Numbered from the stretch's first letter, positions 9,477 to 19,288 are shown. The stretch is DNA of 64,000 nucleotides from Acinetobacter courvalinii (GCF_014635545.1 NZ_BMDA01000001.1:1814739-1878738), one strand, 5' to 3'. Notes: generated from the sequence alone by a model not told the origin. Numbers and translations: made by a program.

Positions 9477-10430
9477 ATGACCCATTCCAGAACGATCAGC
9501 TCAAATTACCGTCTCATCAAGCTCCTAAGTCGTCAGCCGATTCAATTAGGTCGTTTTTTGGCACGTCTGGTTGCTGGACTGGTCAATACTTTTCAACTAT
9601 CTAAACTTTCAAAAATTATTCGCCTGAATATAAAGATCGCGTTTCCAGATATGGAGCCGCAACAAAGACAATTATTAACCAAACATGCCATTCAGAATGA
9701 ACTCACCTCTTATTTCGAGTTTTTAAGTATCTGGGGGGCACATAATCAGAAGAATATTCAGCGTATTGATACTGTTCAGGGCGAACACTACCTGCATGAA
9801 GCGCTGGCAGAAAAAAAAGGCGTGGTCTTGGTTGTTCCTCATTTTGGCACTTGGGAAGTAATGAATGCATGGTTAGCACAATATACCCAAATGACCATCT
9901 TATATAAGCCCGTTAAGAATCCTGATGCTGACCAGTTTGTCCGTGATGCACGTAGCCGTGAGCAGGCGCATCTGGTCCCGACCGATGAAAGTGGTGTACG
10001 ACAAGTTTTTAAAGCCTTAAAACAAGGGGGTACCACCGCCATTTTGCCCGATCATACTCCCGATCATGGCGGTGACATGGTGAATTATTTCGGTATTCCT
10101 TTAGCTTCCAGCAGTTTAAGTGCCAAGCTGATCCAGAAAACCAAGGCCAAAGCCCTGTTGCTTTACACCAAAAGAAATGAGCAAGATGGCTTTGATATGT
10201 TCATTGAGCCAGTCAATCCTCAAATTTATGAAGGCAGTGCCGAGCACGGTACCCTGATCATTCATCAAACTTTAGAACAACTGATTCAACGCTATCCGGA
10301 ACACTATCACTGGAGCTATAAACGCTTTCGTGCCAATCCCGCGCTGAAGAAAATTTATGATATTGATGAACAGGAGGCACTGGCTCAGGTGGCTGCAGTT
10401 CGTCAGCAAGCCCAAGAAGAGTTTGCTTAG
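9477..10430 (+). CDS. lysophospholipid acyltransferase, LpxL/LpxM (HtrB) family
   Basis: 317 residues with the acyltransferase H-X4-E motif HFGTWE at 122-127, and a second conserved block, AILPDHTPDHGGDMVNYFG, at about 185-203. The N-terminus is amphipathic and suits attachment to the inner face of the cytoplasmic membrane. Family members transfer a secondary lauroyl or myristoyl chain to lipid A precursors. Which of the LpxL or LpxM roles this one has cannot be read from sequence alone. It stands alone, convergent with comEC: the stop codons are one base apart and no terminator lies between them. Confidence 0.85.
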   Translation: MTHSRTISSNYRLIKLLSRQPIQLGRFLARLVAGLVNTFQLSKLSKIIRLNIKIAFPDMEPQQRQLLTKHAIQNELTSYFEFLSIWGAHNQKNIQRIDTVQGEHYLHEALAEKKGVVLVVPHFGTWEVMNAWLAQYTQMTILYKPVKNPDADQFVRDARSREQAHLVPTDESGVRQVFKALKQGGTTAILPDHTPDHGGDMVNYFGIPLASSSLSAKLIQKTKAKALLLYTKRNEQDGFDMFIEPVNPQIYEGSAEHGTLIIHQTLEQLIQRYPEHYHWSYKRFRANPALKKIYDIDEQEALAQVAAVRQQAQEEFA

Positions 10431-10431
10431 G

Positions 10432-12858
10432 CTATTCTCGTTGTAACCATTTCCTTTGCTGCCGTTGCAGCTTTATCTCAACTTTGCCATGCTCAAACAG
10501 GAAATTCACCGACCCTGTTCGTGTAGTATTAAGTAACGGAATATTCAGAGCTTGCAGACGCTTTTGGACTTCCCGGCTCGGATGCCCATAACGATTATTA
10601 AAGCCAGCTGAGGCAATCGCCAGCTTGGGTTTTAAAACTTTTAAAAAATCATAAGCAGAACTATTTTTACTGCCATGATGGCCTAAAACCAGAACATCTA
10701 CTTTTAAATCTGGATATTGCTGTAGCAACTTAAATTCGGTTTCCCAACCTGCATCGCCCATAATCAGAAAGTTTTGATAAGGTCGAGCATTGAGAAACTG
10801 CAGATAGACCACACAAGATTGTTCATTCTGTTGATGTTTGGCAAAATTCAGGCCATCTTGCGTAGGCGACAAAATCTCAATTTTAAGATTGCTATATGAC
10901 CAATGCTGCCCCTGTTGGCAATAGGAGAAATTGTCCTTAAACGGGAGCTTTTCACTTCGTTCACTTGACTGCACCTGAGTAATCGCAAAGGCATTTTGTA
11001 TAGCCGGAAATGCGCCGCTATGATCCTGATCCAGATGCGATAGAATGACGTGATCCAAGCTACGAATACCCTGCTGTCTTAGGAACGGGATGTCGACTCG
11101 CTCACCAATACCAAATTTGCGCTCGTCATAATTCCCGCCCGTATCAATCATTAATGTCTGTTGCGGATGCTGTAAAAAGATCGCCTGTCCTTGCCCCACA
11201 TCGAGAATAGTTAAAGTTGTAGATTGAGTGTTGACGCCTAAAAGTACGGGCAAAAAGCAGATGCCGGCCCAAAGCTTGGGTACGCTTCCTCTAGGCATAA
11301 ATAAAATGACCAATCCCAAGATCAAGCTCAACATCATGCCAGGTGTATAACTAACCCCGTATAATGCTGGGAACAGGTGCTGTAAACCGTTTAAACCCCA
11401 CAACAAGAATGTAAGCAACTGATCATTCAGCTGAAACAACAATAGTCCCAATGCGGGAATGATTAGCCACAGACAAGCAGCAAGAATGCCTAGCGGCACC
11501 ACCACGCCACTTAATAGCGGAATTGCAATCAGATTACTCAATGGCGCTGCCCAGGAAATCTGCTGAAAGAAAATAATCACCAGTGGCAATAAGGCAATAA
11601 AAACTTTCCATTGGGCATCAATCAATACTTTAATCGCCAGTATCATCTTTTGTATTGAGGTCTGCACTTGATCTTGAGGCAAGTGTGCTGTCGTTTGATA
11701 GATTCGTAGCAGAATAAAACAGGCCCCGTAAGATAACCAGAATGCTGCCGACAAAATGCTAAATGGATCATAAATCAGCAGTAAGCTAGCGCTATAAACC
11801 AGCAAAGCCAGAGGTTGGATAGACTGTCGCAAGACCAGGAAAAGACTGGCAATCAGCACTGTGAACAGCGTTCTGATGGCCGGAATCTCAAAGCCGACAA
11901 AAGCTACATAAAGTACAACACTGGCAACAAAAGGAAAAATAACCAGAATCTGTCTGGGTTTCCATAAATATAATTTCGGGCAATAACGCTGTATCAACCT
12001 TTGGCACAACCAGGTCAGCATCAAGGCAAAGATCAGTACATGAGGCCCTGAAATAGCCAGTAAATGGGATATTCCCAGCAACTGGAATTGCTGTTTTAGC
12101 TCGCTCGACAACAGGCTTTCATCGCCAGTCAGCAAAGCTAGCAGCAAACCTGGATGTTGCAGAGAGCTTGTTTGCAGCATTTGCCGGAAGTCCAGCCGCA
12201 TGCCTTCAATTTTTAACAGCAACCTGGCTTTGAGCGTACGTTGTTGCTTATCGTGTTGCTGATAACCCAAACGATAAATCTCATCAGAGCTTAACGGCTG
12301 AATTTGTCTGACCGAAAATGCAGAGAGAATATTCTGCTGTAAAAACCATTTTTCCTGATCAAATGCTCCTGCTACGGCATAACTATGCGCAGGCCTGATC
12401 ATCCCGTTGATCCGATAATAACGCCCCAGTTGTAAGCTCGGCTGCTGCATGGTTTGCTCAGATGCTTTATTCAGATACAGTAACCAATTTACTGGCTGGC
12501 TATGCCGATTGAGGACTTCAGCAATTTGTTTTTGCCCTTCATCTGTTAGTTCATCTATCTTTTTAATATAAACAATGGCTTCAAATGGTTGAACCTGAAG
12601 TTCCCGTAAGCTTAAGCGCTGTTCTAAAGCCACATCAGCATAATGATAACTGGTACAGCACAATGCCCAGCTACAACTGCTTAAAAGGAGCGTCTTATAC
12701 CAAGCTCGCTGAAAATAGCGCTGGCTTTTATATCGTCCTAAAGCGAATATCAGACTTGCTAAAATCAGCCATATCCACCATGTTTGTCCTATAAAATGGA
12801 AATCCTGCCCCATCAAAGCAATACCGGCAATCCAATCGAACAAAATAATCTTCAACAT
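10432..12858 (-). CDS. comEC: DNA internalisation channel ComEC/Rec2
   Basis: An 808-residue polytopic membrane protein that brings single-stranded DNA across the inner membrane during natural transformation. The order is: N-terminal spans with a DUF4131-type soluble insert (about 1-215), the competence core with the signature HLLAISGPHVLIFALM near 270 and many spans to about 540, then a C-terminal metallo-beta-lactamase-like domain with LSHLDQDHSG, GDAGWETE and LGHHGSKNSS. The HxDxDH-type motif is intact, so the domain may be an active nuclease. It is complete, as expected for a naturally competent lineage. Confidence 0.93.
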   Translation of the reverse strand: MLKIILFDWIAGIALMGQDFHFIGQTWWIWLILASLIFALGRYKSQRYFQRAWYKTLLLSSCSWALCCTSYHYADVALEQRLSLRELQVQPFEAIVYIKKIDELTDEGQKQIAEVLNRHSQPVNWLLYLNKASEQTMQQPSLQLGRYYRINGMIRPAHSYAVAGAFDQEKWFLQQNILSAFSVRQIQPLSSDEIYRLGYQQHDKQQRTLKARLLLKIEGMRLDFRQMLQTSSLQHPGLLLALLTGDESLLSSELKQQFQLLGISHLLAISGPHVLIFALMLTWLCQRLIQRYCPKLYLWKPRQILVIFPFVASVVLYVAFVGFEIPAIRTLFTVLIASLFLVLRQSIQPLALLVYSASLLLIYDPFSILSAAFWLSYGACFILLRIYQTTAHLPQDQVQTSIQKMILAIKVLIDAQWKVFIALLPLVIIFFQQISWAAPLSNLIAIPLLSGVVVPLGILAACLWLIIPALGLLLFQLNDQLLTFLLWGLNGLQHLFPALYGVSYTPGMMLSLILGLVILFMPRGSVPKLWAGICFLPVLLGVNTQSTTLTILDVGQGQAIFLQHPQQTLMIDTGGNYDERKFGIGERVDIPFLRQQGIRSLDHVILSHLDQDHSGAFPAIQNAFAITQVQSSERSEKLPFKDNFSYCQQGQHWSYSNLKIEILSPTQDGLNFAKHQQNEQSCVVYLQFLNARPYQNFLIMGDAGWETEFKLLQQYPDLKVDVLVLGHHGSKNSSAYDFLKVLKPKLAIASAGFNNRYGHPSREVQKRLQALNIPLLNTTRTGSVNFLFEHGKVEIKLQRQQRKWLQRE

Positions 12859-12889
12859 TTCTTAACATTGGATTTAGTTTTTCTAAAGA

Positions 12890-12917
12890 CAAAATTAAAG
12901 CCCCTTTTCGGAGCTTT
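12890..12917 (-). terminator. terminator of the lolCDE operon
   Basis: On the minus strand, AAAGCTCC / GGGGCTTT (one G-T wobble) with a GAAAA loop and then AATTTTG. It lies 30 bases after the last lol stop codon. Confidence 0.65.
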
Positions 12918-12946
12918 AACAAGAGGTCTTATTCAATATTTATGCA

Positions 12947-14182
12947 TTATTCATAGCGTAATGCTTCAGCCGGTTGAACTTTTGCTGCACGTAAGGCAGG
13001 ATAAATTGTTGCCAGTAAACTTAATAACAATGAAACACTTACCACCAGCAATACATCTTGCCAACGTAAATATGAAGGCAAATAATGCACAAAATAGGCA
13101 TCTAATAAATTTAAGCCAAAAGTGGTATTTACCCAAGACACAATATTACCAATGCTTAACGATAAAATAATCCCTAAAACCGTACCCAAACCGGTACCAA
13201 TCACACCAATAATTGTCCCCTGTACCATAAAGATTTGAGTAATCAATAAGGGTGATGCACCTAAAGTACGTAAGATCGCGATATCTGATTTTTTATCTGT
13301 CACCAACATCATCAGGGATGAAATAATATTAAAGGTTGCAACAATAATAATGAGGAGCAGTAATAACCCGACCATATTTTTTGCCATTTGAATGGCACTA
13401 AATAAGTTACCTTGCGTATAGGTCCAATTCGAAGCGTAAAAATTACTTGGTAATTTTTTGATAATACTCTCGGAAATCTCTGGTGCAGCAAAAATATCAT
13501 CCAGCTTTAAGCGAATGCCTTGAGCACCTTCCGGCAAGCGTAATAGTGTCGAGGCATCATTTAATGCCACATATCCCACCATCGAATCGACCTGAGTACC
13601 AATTTTAAATATACCCACCACTTCGAAACGTTTGAAGCGAGGCACTACCCCTGCGGATGAATTGGTGGCTTCAGGTAACACAAGCGTCACCGGATCATTC
13701 AGCTTCAACCCTAGACTGTCTGCCAGATCCTGACCGATCACAATACCATATTTGCCTTTCTTCAAGGCCTCCAGACTACCGGCTTGCATATAGTTATGAA
13801 CAATAGAGACCTGTTTTTCATATTCCGGTTCAATGCCTGAGATCATGATCCCAGTCACTTCGCCATGTGCAGTTAACATCCCCTGTAACTGTGTATACGG
13901 TGCAACAGCAGCCACATGGGGCTGTTTAGCAATATCTTGAGCCAGGTCTTGCCAGTTGGTCATAATCTGAGTGGAAGCAATCGTCGCTTGTGGCACGATT
14001 CCTAAAATACGGTTTTTCAATTCCCGGTCAAAACCATTGATCACGGACAAAACCGTAATCAGTACCGCAACACCCACCGTGAGACCAATCATGGTCATCA
14101 ATGAAATAAACGACACCAGACGGCTTTTTTTCCTCGCCTGTGTATATTTCAGCCCAATATAAAATGAAATGGGTTTAAACAT
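12947..14182 (-). CDS. lolE: lipoprotein-releasing ABC transporter permease (LolE position)
   Basis: 411 residues from MFKPISFYIGLKY; longer open reading upstream lies inside lolD and is discarded. It has four membrane spans in the MacB/FtsX layout: one near residues 20-45, a long periplasmic domain, then three after about 265. With LolD it extracts outer-membrane lipoproteins from the inner membrane and passes them to LolA. It is collinear and highly similar to the other permease at 14857-16092, with the same length and the same ends. Naming as LolE is by position only. Its start overlaps the lolD stop by eight bases. Confidence 0.9.
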   Translation of the reverse strand: MFKPISFYIGLKYTQARKKSRLVSFISLMTMIGLTVGVAVLITVLSVINGFDRELKNRILGIVPQATIASTQIMTNWQDLAQDIAKQPHVAAVAPYTQLQGMLTAHGEVTGIMISGIEPEYEKQVSIVHNYMQAGSLEALKKGKYGIVIGQDLADSLGLKLNDPVTLVLPEATNSSAGVVPRFKRFEVVGIFKIGTQVDSMVGYVALNDASTLLRLPEGAQGIRLKLDDIFAAPEISESIIKKLPSNFYASNWTYTQGNLFSAIQMAKNMVGLLLLLIIIVATFNIISSLMMLVTDKKSDIAILRTLGASPLLITQIFMVQGTIIGVIGTGLGTVLGIILSLSIGNIVSWVNTTFGLNLLDAYFVHYLPSYLRWQDVLLVVSVSLLLSLLATIYPALRAAKVQPAEALRYE

Positions 14183-14864
14183 GCTCACCCACCCATATAC
14201 CATCTTGCATATGCAAAATTGAATCCGCCGACTGGGCCAGTTGCTCATCATGGGTCACGATCAACATCGCCATATTGAGTTCTTTTTTCAAATCGGTGAG
14301 CAGCTCGAAAATACTGAGCGCGGTTTTACGATCCAGATTTCCGGTCGGTTCGTCTGCCAGCACCACTGCAGGTTTGGTCACGAGAGCACGCGCCAAAGCC
14401 ACACGTTGCCGTTCACCACCGGACAATTCACCCGGTTTATGATCCATACGATGAGACAGGCCAACACGATCCAGCAGATATTCTGCCTGCTTTTTTACGT
14501 CCTTAAAATTACTCTCACTGCGCAACATTAATGGCATTGCCACATTTTCCAATGCAGTAAATTCTGGCAATAAATGATGGAACTGATAAACGAAACCCAG
14601 ATATTGGTTACGCTTGTAGCCACGCTCCGCCTCGCCTAAATTATCAAAGCGTTGGCCTTGTAAGAAGACTTGTCCTTCCGAGGGTTGCTCCAAACCGCCT
14701 AACACATGCAACAAGGTACTTTTACCTGAACCGCTTGAACCCACAATCGAAACAAACTCGCCGGCATTGACTTGCAGGGATAAGCCTTTGATCACTTCAA
14801 CTTTGCTTTTGCCATCATCGAAATGCTTAAAGATATTTTTTGATTCTAGAACGATCTTACTCAT
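14175..14864 (-). CDS. lolD: lipoprotein-releasing ABC transporter ATP-binding protein
   Basis: 229 residues from MSKIVLESKNIFKHF; the start overlaps the end of lolC by eight bases, so the 12 extra upstream codons are rejected. It has Walker A GSSGSGKSTLLH, the ABC signature LSGGERQR, Walker B VVLADEPTGNLD, and the H-loop His in VTHDEQLA. It powers lipoprotein release from the inner membrane by the LolCDE complex. Overlapping start and stop codons on both sides indicate tight translational coupling. Confidence 0.96.
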   Translation of the reverse strand: MSKIVLESKNIFKHFDDGKSKVEVIKGLSLQVNAGEFVSIVGSSGSGKSTLLHVLGGLEQPSEGQVFLQGQRFDNLGEAERGYKRNQYLGFVYQFHHLLPEFTALENVAMPLMLRSESNFKDVKKQAEYLLDRVGLSHRMDHKPGELSGGERQRVALARALVTKPAVVLADEPTGNLDRKTALSIFELLTDLKKELNMAMLIVTHDEQLAQSADSILHMQDGIWVGEHV

Positions 14865-16092
14865 AACGTAATGCCTCGGCTGGTTGCGTTTTCGCTGCAC
14901 GGATAGCAGGGTAAATTGTTGCTAAAAAACTGATAGATAAAGATGCGGTCACAACAATCAGGACATCTTGCCAGCGTAAATAAGAAGGTAAATAGCCAAT
15001 GACATAACCACTAAATAAATTGAGTCCAAAGGTGTGATTTAACCAGCTCACCAAATCACTGATGGTTAAGGCAAAAGTACTGCCCAAAATCACTCCTGTC
15101 ACCGTACCCACCACCCCAATAATGGTCCCTTGTACAATAAAGACAGACGTAATAAATCGTGGTGAGGCACCTAAGGTACGCAGAATTGCAATATCTGCCT
15201 TTTTATCGGTGACTACCATAACCAGTGACGAAACGATATTAAATGCAGCCACCACAATAATCAGAAACAGCAGTAAACCCACCAGATTCTTTTCCATTCG
15301 CACCGCGCCAAACAGACTTCCATGCGTTTCCTTCCAGCTGGTTGCATAAAAATTATCTGGTAATTGTTTAACAATCTGGTTCACCACGTTCGGTGCCGCA
15401 AAAATGTCATCCACTTTAAGACGCACACCTTGGGCACCATCCGGCAAACGTAATAAGGTCGAGGCATCATTCAAGGCAATGTAGCCAACTGTAGAATCCA
15501 CTTCTGCACCGACACTAAAAATACCGACAATTTTAAAGCGTTTAAATCGTGGCACCACACCTGCTGGAGACGGCGTCGCTTCAGGCAGCACCAAGGTCAC
15601 ATTGTCATTTAGGCTCAGACCCAAGGCATCGGTCATATCTTTACCGAGGACAATCCCGAACTCGCCTTTTTTTAATGCATTTAAATCACCTGCAACCATA
15701 TGGTTCTGGATAATCGACACCTTGCTTTCATATTTTGGCTCAATCCCTATCACCATAATACCGGCGACTTGCCCCTGCCCAGTCAACATCCCTTGCAATT
15801 GGGTAAAAGGCGCAGCGCCTGTGACATGCGGGTGATGCTCAACTTTTTTTACAAGCTCAGGCCAATCTGTTAGAATTTGATTAGAAGAAACAGTGGCTTG
15901 TGGAACCATTCCAAGGACACGATTTTTTAATTCGCGATCGAAACCATTCATGACCGATAGCACTGTAATCAGCACAGCAACACCAAGCGTCAAGCCGATC
16001 ATGGAAACTAAGGCGACAAAAGAAATAAAATGATTACTCCGCTGAGCACGAGTGTATCTCAACCCTATATACAGCGAAATTGGCTTAAACAT
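14857..16092 (-). CDS. lolC: lipoprotein-releasing ABC transporter permease (LolC position)
   Basis: A 411-residue permease, first gene of lolCDE. It has the N-terminal cytoplasmic segment MFKPISLYIGLRY, a span near 20-45, a large periplasmic loop with QLQGMLTGQGQVAGIM, three C-terminal spans, and the closing motif QPAEALRYE. It is near-identical in plan to the LolE-position protein, with clearly more than half of residues shared and no gaps seen when read side by side. Both may therefore be LolF-like hybrids that arose by duplication. Only 25 bases separate its ATG from that of the divergent PilZ gene. Confidence 0.9.
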   Translation of the reverse strand: MFKPISLYIGLRYTRAQRSNHFISFVALVSMIGLTLGVAVLITVLSVMNGFDRELKNRVLGMVPQATVSSNQILTDWPELVKKVEHHPHVTGAAPFTQLQGMLTGQGQVAGIMVIGIEPKYESKVSIIQNHMVAGDLNALKKGEFGIVLGKDMTDALGLSLNDNVTLVLPEATPSPAGVVPRFKRFKIVGIFSVGAEVDSTVGYIALNDASTLLRLPDGAQGVRLKVDDIFAAPNVVNQIVKQLPDNFYATSWKETHGSLFGAVRMEKNLVGLLLFLIIVVAAFNIVSSLVMVVTDKKADIAILRTLGASPRFITSVFIVQGTIIGVVGTVTGVILGSTFALTISDLVSWLNHTFGLNLFSGYVIGYLPSYLRWQDVLIVVTASLSISFLATIYPAIRAAKTQPAEALRYE

Positions 16093-16117
16093 ACCATCTA
16101 GTCCGAGGTGATTTATT

Positions 16118-16699
16118 ATGGAAAATTCACAACATCATCTTGTTGACGACAACACTGAACGTCGTGTGATGTCTCGTATTGATGCCGTGTTGAGAATCAA
16201 CTATCAAATCATTCCCGATGATGTAGCGCTGAATGACCCGTATGATTCCCATTTCGTTTTGCCCCGCTATTTTCTACTACTTGCAGAATTAGATCAATTT
16301 GATCATGCGTTTCGCTACGAATTAGAACAATTAAATGAAAAAGATCAACAAATTGCTCGCATCTTATCCCTTTTTAACCAGAAATTAAACCTGATTACAG
16401 GGTCTTATTATGACAATATCGTGCAATCCCTATTGCCGGTTCCTGAGCAGGTCAATGTTTCCGAGAATGGATTAAGTTTCTTTAGTTCTCAAGATATTAA
16501 TCAAGGCACCTATATCCACATTACCCTGAGCCACCCTGAAAATTTCTTCCATATCGCAGCCATTGCGCAAGTTGCCCATAGCACCGCGGAAGAACAGGGA
16601 AAATTCCGTATCGGTGCCTATTTTATTACGCTCAATCCGCAAGATCGCGCTAAATTGGCTGCTAGTATTCGACAGGCTCAACAAAGTGAAGCCAGCTAA
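16118..16699 (+). CDS. PilZ-domain-like protein with a long internal insertion
   Basis: 193 residues. An RxxxR element (R16-VMS-R20) and a downstream NVSENG (residues 113-118, matching D/N-x-S-x-x-G) are the two c-di-GMP-binding motifs of PilZ domains. Here about 90 residues lie between them, where typical PilZ domains have only 20-30. The inserted stretch is mostly helical and contains LAELDQFDHAFRYELEQLNE. It is a soluble cytoplasmic protein, and c-di-GMP binding is plausible but unproven. GAGG 8-11 bases upstream supports the ATG. Its promoter must overlap the lolC start region. Confidence 0.72.
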   Translation: MENSQHHLVDDNTERRVMSRIDAVLRINYQIIPDDVALNDPYDSHFVLPRYFLLLAELDQFDHAFRYELEQLNEKDQQIARILSLFNQKLNLITGSYYDNIVQSLLPVPEQVNVSENGLSFFSSQDINQGTYIHITLSHPENFFHIAAIAQVAHSTAEEQGKFRIGAYFITLNPQDRAKLAASIRQAQQSEAS

Positions 16700-16712
16700 T
16701 CTGATCCCATCT

Positions 16713-17606
16713 TTAAGATTTCAAACGGCGATATGCCCTTAAATCCCTGAAGAAGTACAGCACTAAACCGAACAGGATAATACTTGCGCCCACAAAGACC
16801 TGAGCTGATATCTGTTCATGGTTCAGATAAGCGCCAATCAGAATCGCCAGCATCGGTGTCATGACAGTCGTGAGTGATAATGTGGTCGCCTGTAAGTTCT
16901 GCACCAGCTTAAAATAACAGAACATGGCAATTAACGAAGCCATCACGATGGTATAGGTCAGTGCAAACAAAGACTTCGCAGAAGGAAAATGCGTTGGTGC
17001 ATATTGCCAGATCCACGGTATTAACAAAGTCGCCAACAAAGTGGAGACCAGAATTGAGCCGGTGGCCTGCGCCATCACTGGCAAGTCTGCATTAATCTTC
17101 TTGACCAGAAAAATCGACAATGAATAAGAAAAAACACTGATCAGCATTAAAATAATGCCAATTGGCTGTACATGCTGCTGGCTACCACTCAAGCAAATCA
17201 TGGCCAAGCCGATAATTGATGTTGCCATTCCCAGCCATTGCAAGCCCGCCAGTTTTTGCTGAAAACCAAAACGGCCAATCAATCCCGCCATAATCGGTGC
17301 CAGACCAAACATTAAGGCAATTAGCCCCGAACTGAGGTAAGCCGTGGCCGCATAAGTAAAGATTTGCGAACCAATCAGACTCAATGAGCCCGCGGCATAA
17401 CTCAATAAGGCAATTTTATGAGTAGGAAATTTCACCTTTAACAGCAATAATACGGTTACCGCCAGAGGCAACGCAATAAAGAAGCGGATCAGCAATGCCC
17501 ACATCGGATGCAGGTCCGAAACACTCCACACAATTGCAAGCGGCGTGGTTGCCCAGATAAAGACCAGTAGTCCATAAGTGAGCATGAGATTAATACGTGA
17601 TGGCAT
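16713..17606 (-). CDS. EamA/DMT family inner-membrane transporter
   Basis: 297 residues from the ATG at 17606, with ten hydrophobic spans in two EamA repeats (about 8-140 and 150-295), and a positively charged C-terminus (DLRAYRRLKS). The DMT superfamily exports small metabolites or amino acids; the substrate cannot be told. It begins 7 bases after the stop of the YaiI-family gene, so the two form an operon. Confidence 0.87.
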   Translation of the reverse strand: MPSRINLMLTYGLLVFIWATTPLAIVWSVSDLHPMWALLIRFFIALPLAVTVLLLLKVKFPTHKIALLSYAAGSLSLIGSQIFTYAATAYLSSGLIALMFGLAPIMAGLIGRFGFQQKLAGLQWLGMATSIIGLAMICLSGSQQHVQPIGIILMLISVFSYSLSIFLVKKINADLPVMAQATGSILVSTLLATLLIPWIWQYAPTHFPSAKSLFALTYTIVMASLIAMFCYFKLVQNLQATTLSLTTVMTPMLAILIGAYLNHEQISAQVFVGASIILFGLVLYFFRDLRAYRRLKS

Positions 17607-17613
17607 ACTCAAC

Positions 17614-18084
17614 TCAAGATGCTGTTTTTCGTTTTTGTTTTAAAATGGTCTGATCCAGAGAACTGGAAAATTCACGTTTATCTCGTTCTGAAATCGGTGG
17701 TGGCCCACCGGTCTGTACCCCAGCCCCACGTAAGGTATCCATAAAATCACGTAGATGGAGACGTGCTTTTACATTGGCCGTGGTATAGATCTCACCACGG
17801 GGGTGAATGGCAATTCCCCCTTTCTCAATTACTTGCGCCGCCAGCGGAATATCTTGTGTAATGACAATGTCATTTTCTTGCATACGTTCCACAATTTCCT
17901 GATCCGCCTGATCTGCCCCGCTCATCACCTGAATGGATTTAATCCGCATGGATGGGGTGATACCGACATTCTGGTTGGCGACAAAGGTCACTTCAAGTTG
18001 ATAACGATCGGATGCGCGTAAAATCACTTCACGTAAAATTTTAGGTAAAGCATCAGCATCTACCCACAATTTAAATGGCAGCAC
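17614..18084 (-). CDS. YaiI/YqxD family (DUF188) protein
   Basis: 156 residues. It opens with the family signature [20 protein letters not shown], then [16 protein letters not shown] and [18 protein letters not shown], acidic clusters typical of PIN-like nuclease folds. It ends with [19 protein letters not shown] and a basic tail. The biochemical role of this conserved family is not established. It is the first gene of a pair with the EamA transporter. Confidence 0.92.
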   Translation of the reverse strand: MLPFKLWVDADALPKILREVILRASDRYQLEVTFVANQNVGITPSMRIKSIQVMSGADQADQEIVERMQENDIVITQDIPLAAQVIEKGGIAIHPRGEIYTTANVKARLHLRDFMDTLRGAGVQTGGPPPISERDKREFSSSLDQTILKQKRKTAS

Positions 18085-18314
18085 GTTGACGAAAACTCTT
18101 GAGAAGAAAAGACTAGTGTAGCAGATTACGGGAAAAGTAGAGTTAACAAAGCGGCGGTCATCCCATGCATTTTTTCATTTGCTTCGACTGGAGTAGAGGT
18201 TGATATCAGCTTAAAAATTAAAATAAATTTTAGAGAATTACAGATTCAGACTTGAAATATCCCGGTTACCCTCGATTTAATAGAATAAGTTCAATCTTTT
18301 TAGCCTCTCGCTTT

Positions 18315-19253
18315 ATGAAAAATCAAAACAGTCCAGAAATCATTAAAATTCAAGATCAAAATTTCGGTAATCATGTCGAACATTGGAACTTATTGACAGA
18401 TACACCCGAAACTGATGTTCCCAAATGGTTAGGACTGGCCCTTGATGCACCGGTTATGCCAATGGGGCTATGTGAAGATGAACATGAGATGGATCAGGCA
18501 TTCTGGTTGATTCAGGGCCCAAGCGGTGAATCTGTTTCGATTAACCAGATCATTGCGGTTGAAGACCAGAAACCACGTGCATTAAAAACTGCTTTTCCAA
18601 GTTTCGAAAGCCCGTATAAATATGATGCTAAAATTGAGCGAATTATTACCTGTGATTCTGCCACTCAGGCCGTATTACGATTAAATTTAAATAAAGATAC
18701 CACCATTTATGCCTTTGATAATCTATTCAGTGTAAATAGCTGTCAATATGACAAAAATCAAAGCTATAAAGTTCAATTTAATGCTTGGGCCTATGAATTG
18801 GAAGCAGTGGCTGCAGATGAGAAAATCATTGTAGACGATCCTGCTTCGATTAAACATCATCGCGCTTTAAATGCAATTTTGGCAGAACATAATGGTGTAG
18901 CGCCTGAAAACTTACAGGAACTGATTAATGAGTGGCAGCCAAAAACACCAGAAGATCAAGAACCTGTCACGGTCGACTTTTCTAAAATGGTGGCTTATTT
19001 ATTTGGTGAAACTTTAGGTCAGGAAGATGAAGCCTGGTTCCAGGGTAATATTGTTGGTAAAACTCAAATGCAGTTTATGCAGGATGAATATACCCTGTAT
19101 GACGTAACCCTGGTTTTAGAAGATGATTTACCAGCAATCCTGATTCGTATTGCCACTAAAAACCAATTGTATAGAAACTTTAACATTGGCCAATATATTC
19201 GTGGCAACCTATGGATTCAGGCCAATATTTATGCTAAAACTGCTCTTGAGTGA
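18315..19253 (+). CDS. acidic cytoplasmic protein of unknown function
   Basis: 312 residues from the ATG at 18315; a TTG 63 bases upstream would add an unconvincing basic extension. It is acidic (many DE clusters, for example LCEDEHEMDQAFW and TPEDQEPVTVD), with no signal peptide or membrane span. The last 80 residues alternate hydrophobic and polar residues (YDVTLVLEDDLPAILIRIA), suggesting a beta-barrel or OB-like domain. I do not recognise a family. It is followed by a small membrane protein gene 35 bases later. Confidence 0.75.
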   Translation: MKNQNSPEIIKIQDQNFGNHVEHWNLLTDTPETDVPKWLGLALDAPVMPMGLCEDEHEMDQAFWLIQGPSGESVSINQIIAVEDQKPRALKTAFPSFESPYKYDAKIERIITCDSATQAVLRLNLNKDTTIYAFDNLFSVNSCQYDKNQSYKVQFNAWAYELEAVAADEKIIVDDPASIKHHRALNAILAEHNGVAPENLQELINEWQPKTPEDQEPVTVDFSKMVAYLFGETLGQEDEAWFQGNIVGKTQMQFMQDEYTLYDVTLVLEDDLPAILIRIATKNQLYRNFNIGQYIRGNLWIQANIYAKTALE

Positions 19254-19288
19254 CAAAAAATCACATAAATGGCATTTTAGGCGTTCTA

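Noticed and set aside
12784..13170. 128-residue plus-strand frame between comEC and lolE
   Set aside because: It covers the start of comEC, the terminator and the end of lolE; no coding signal of its own.
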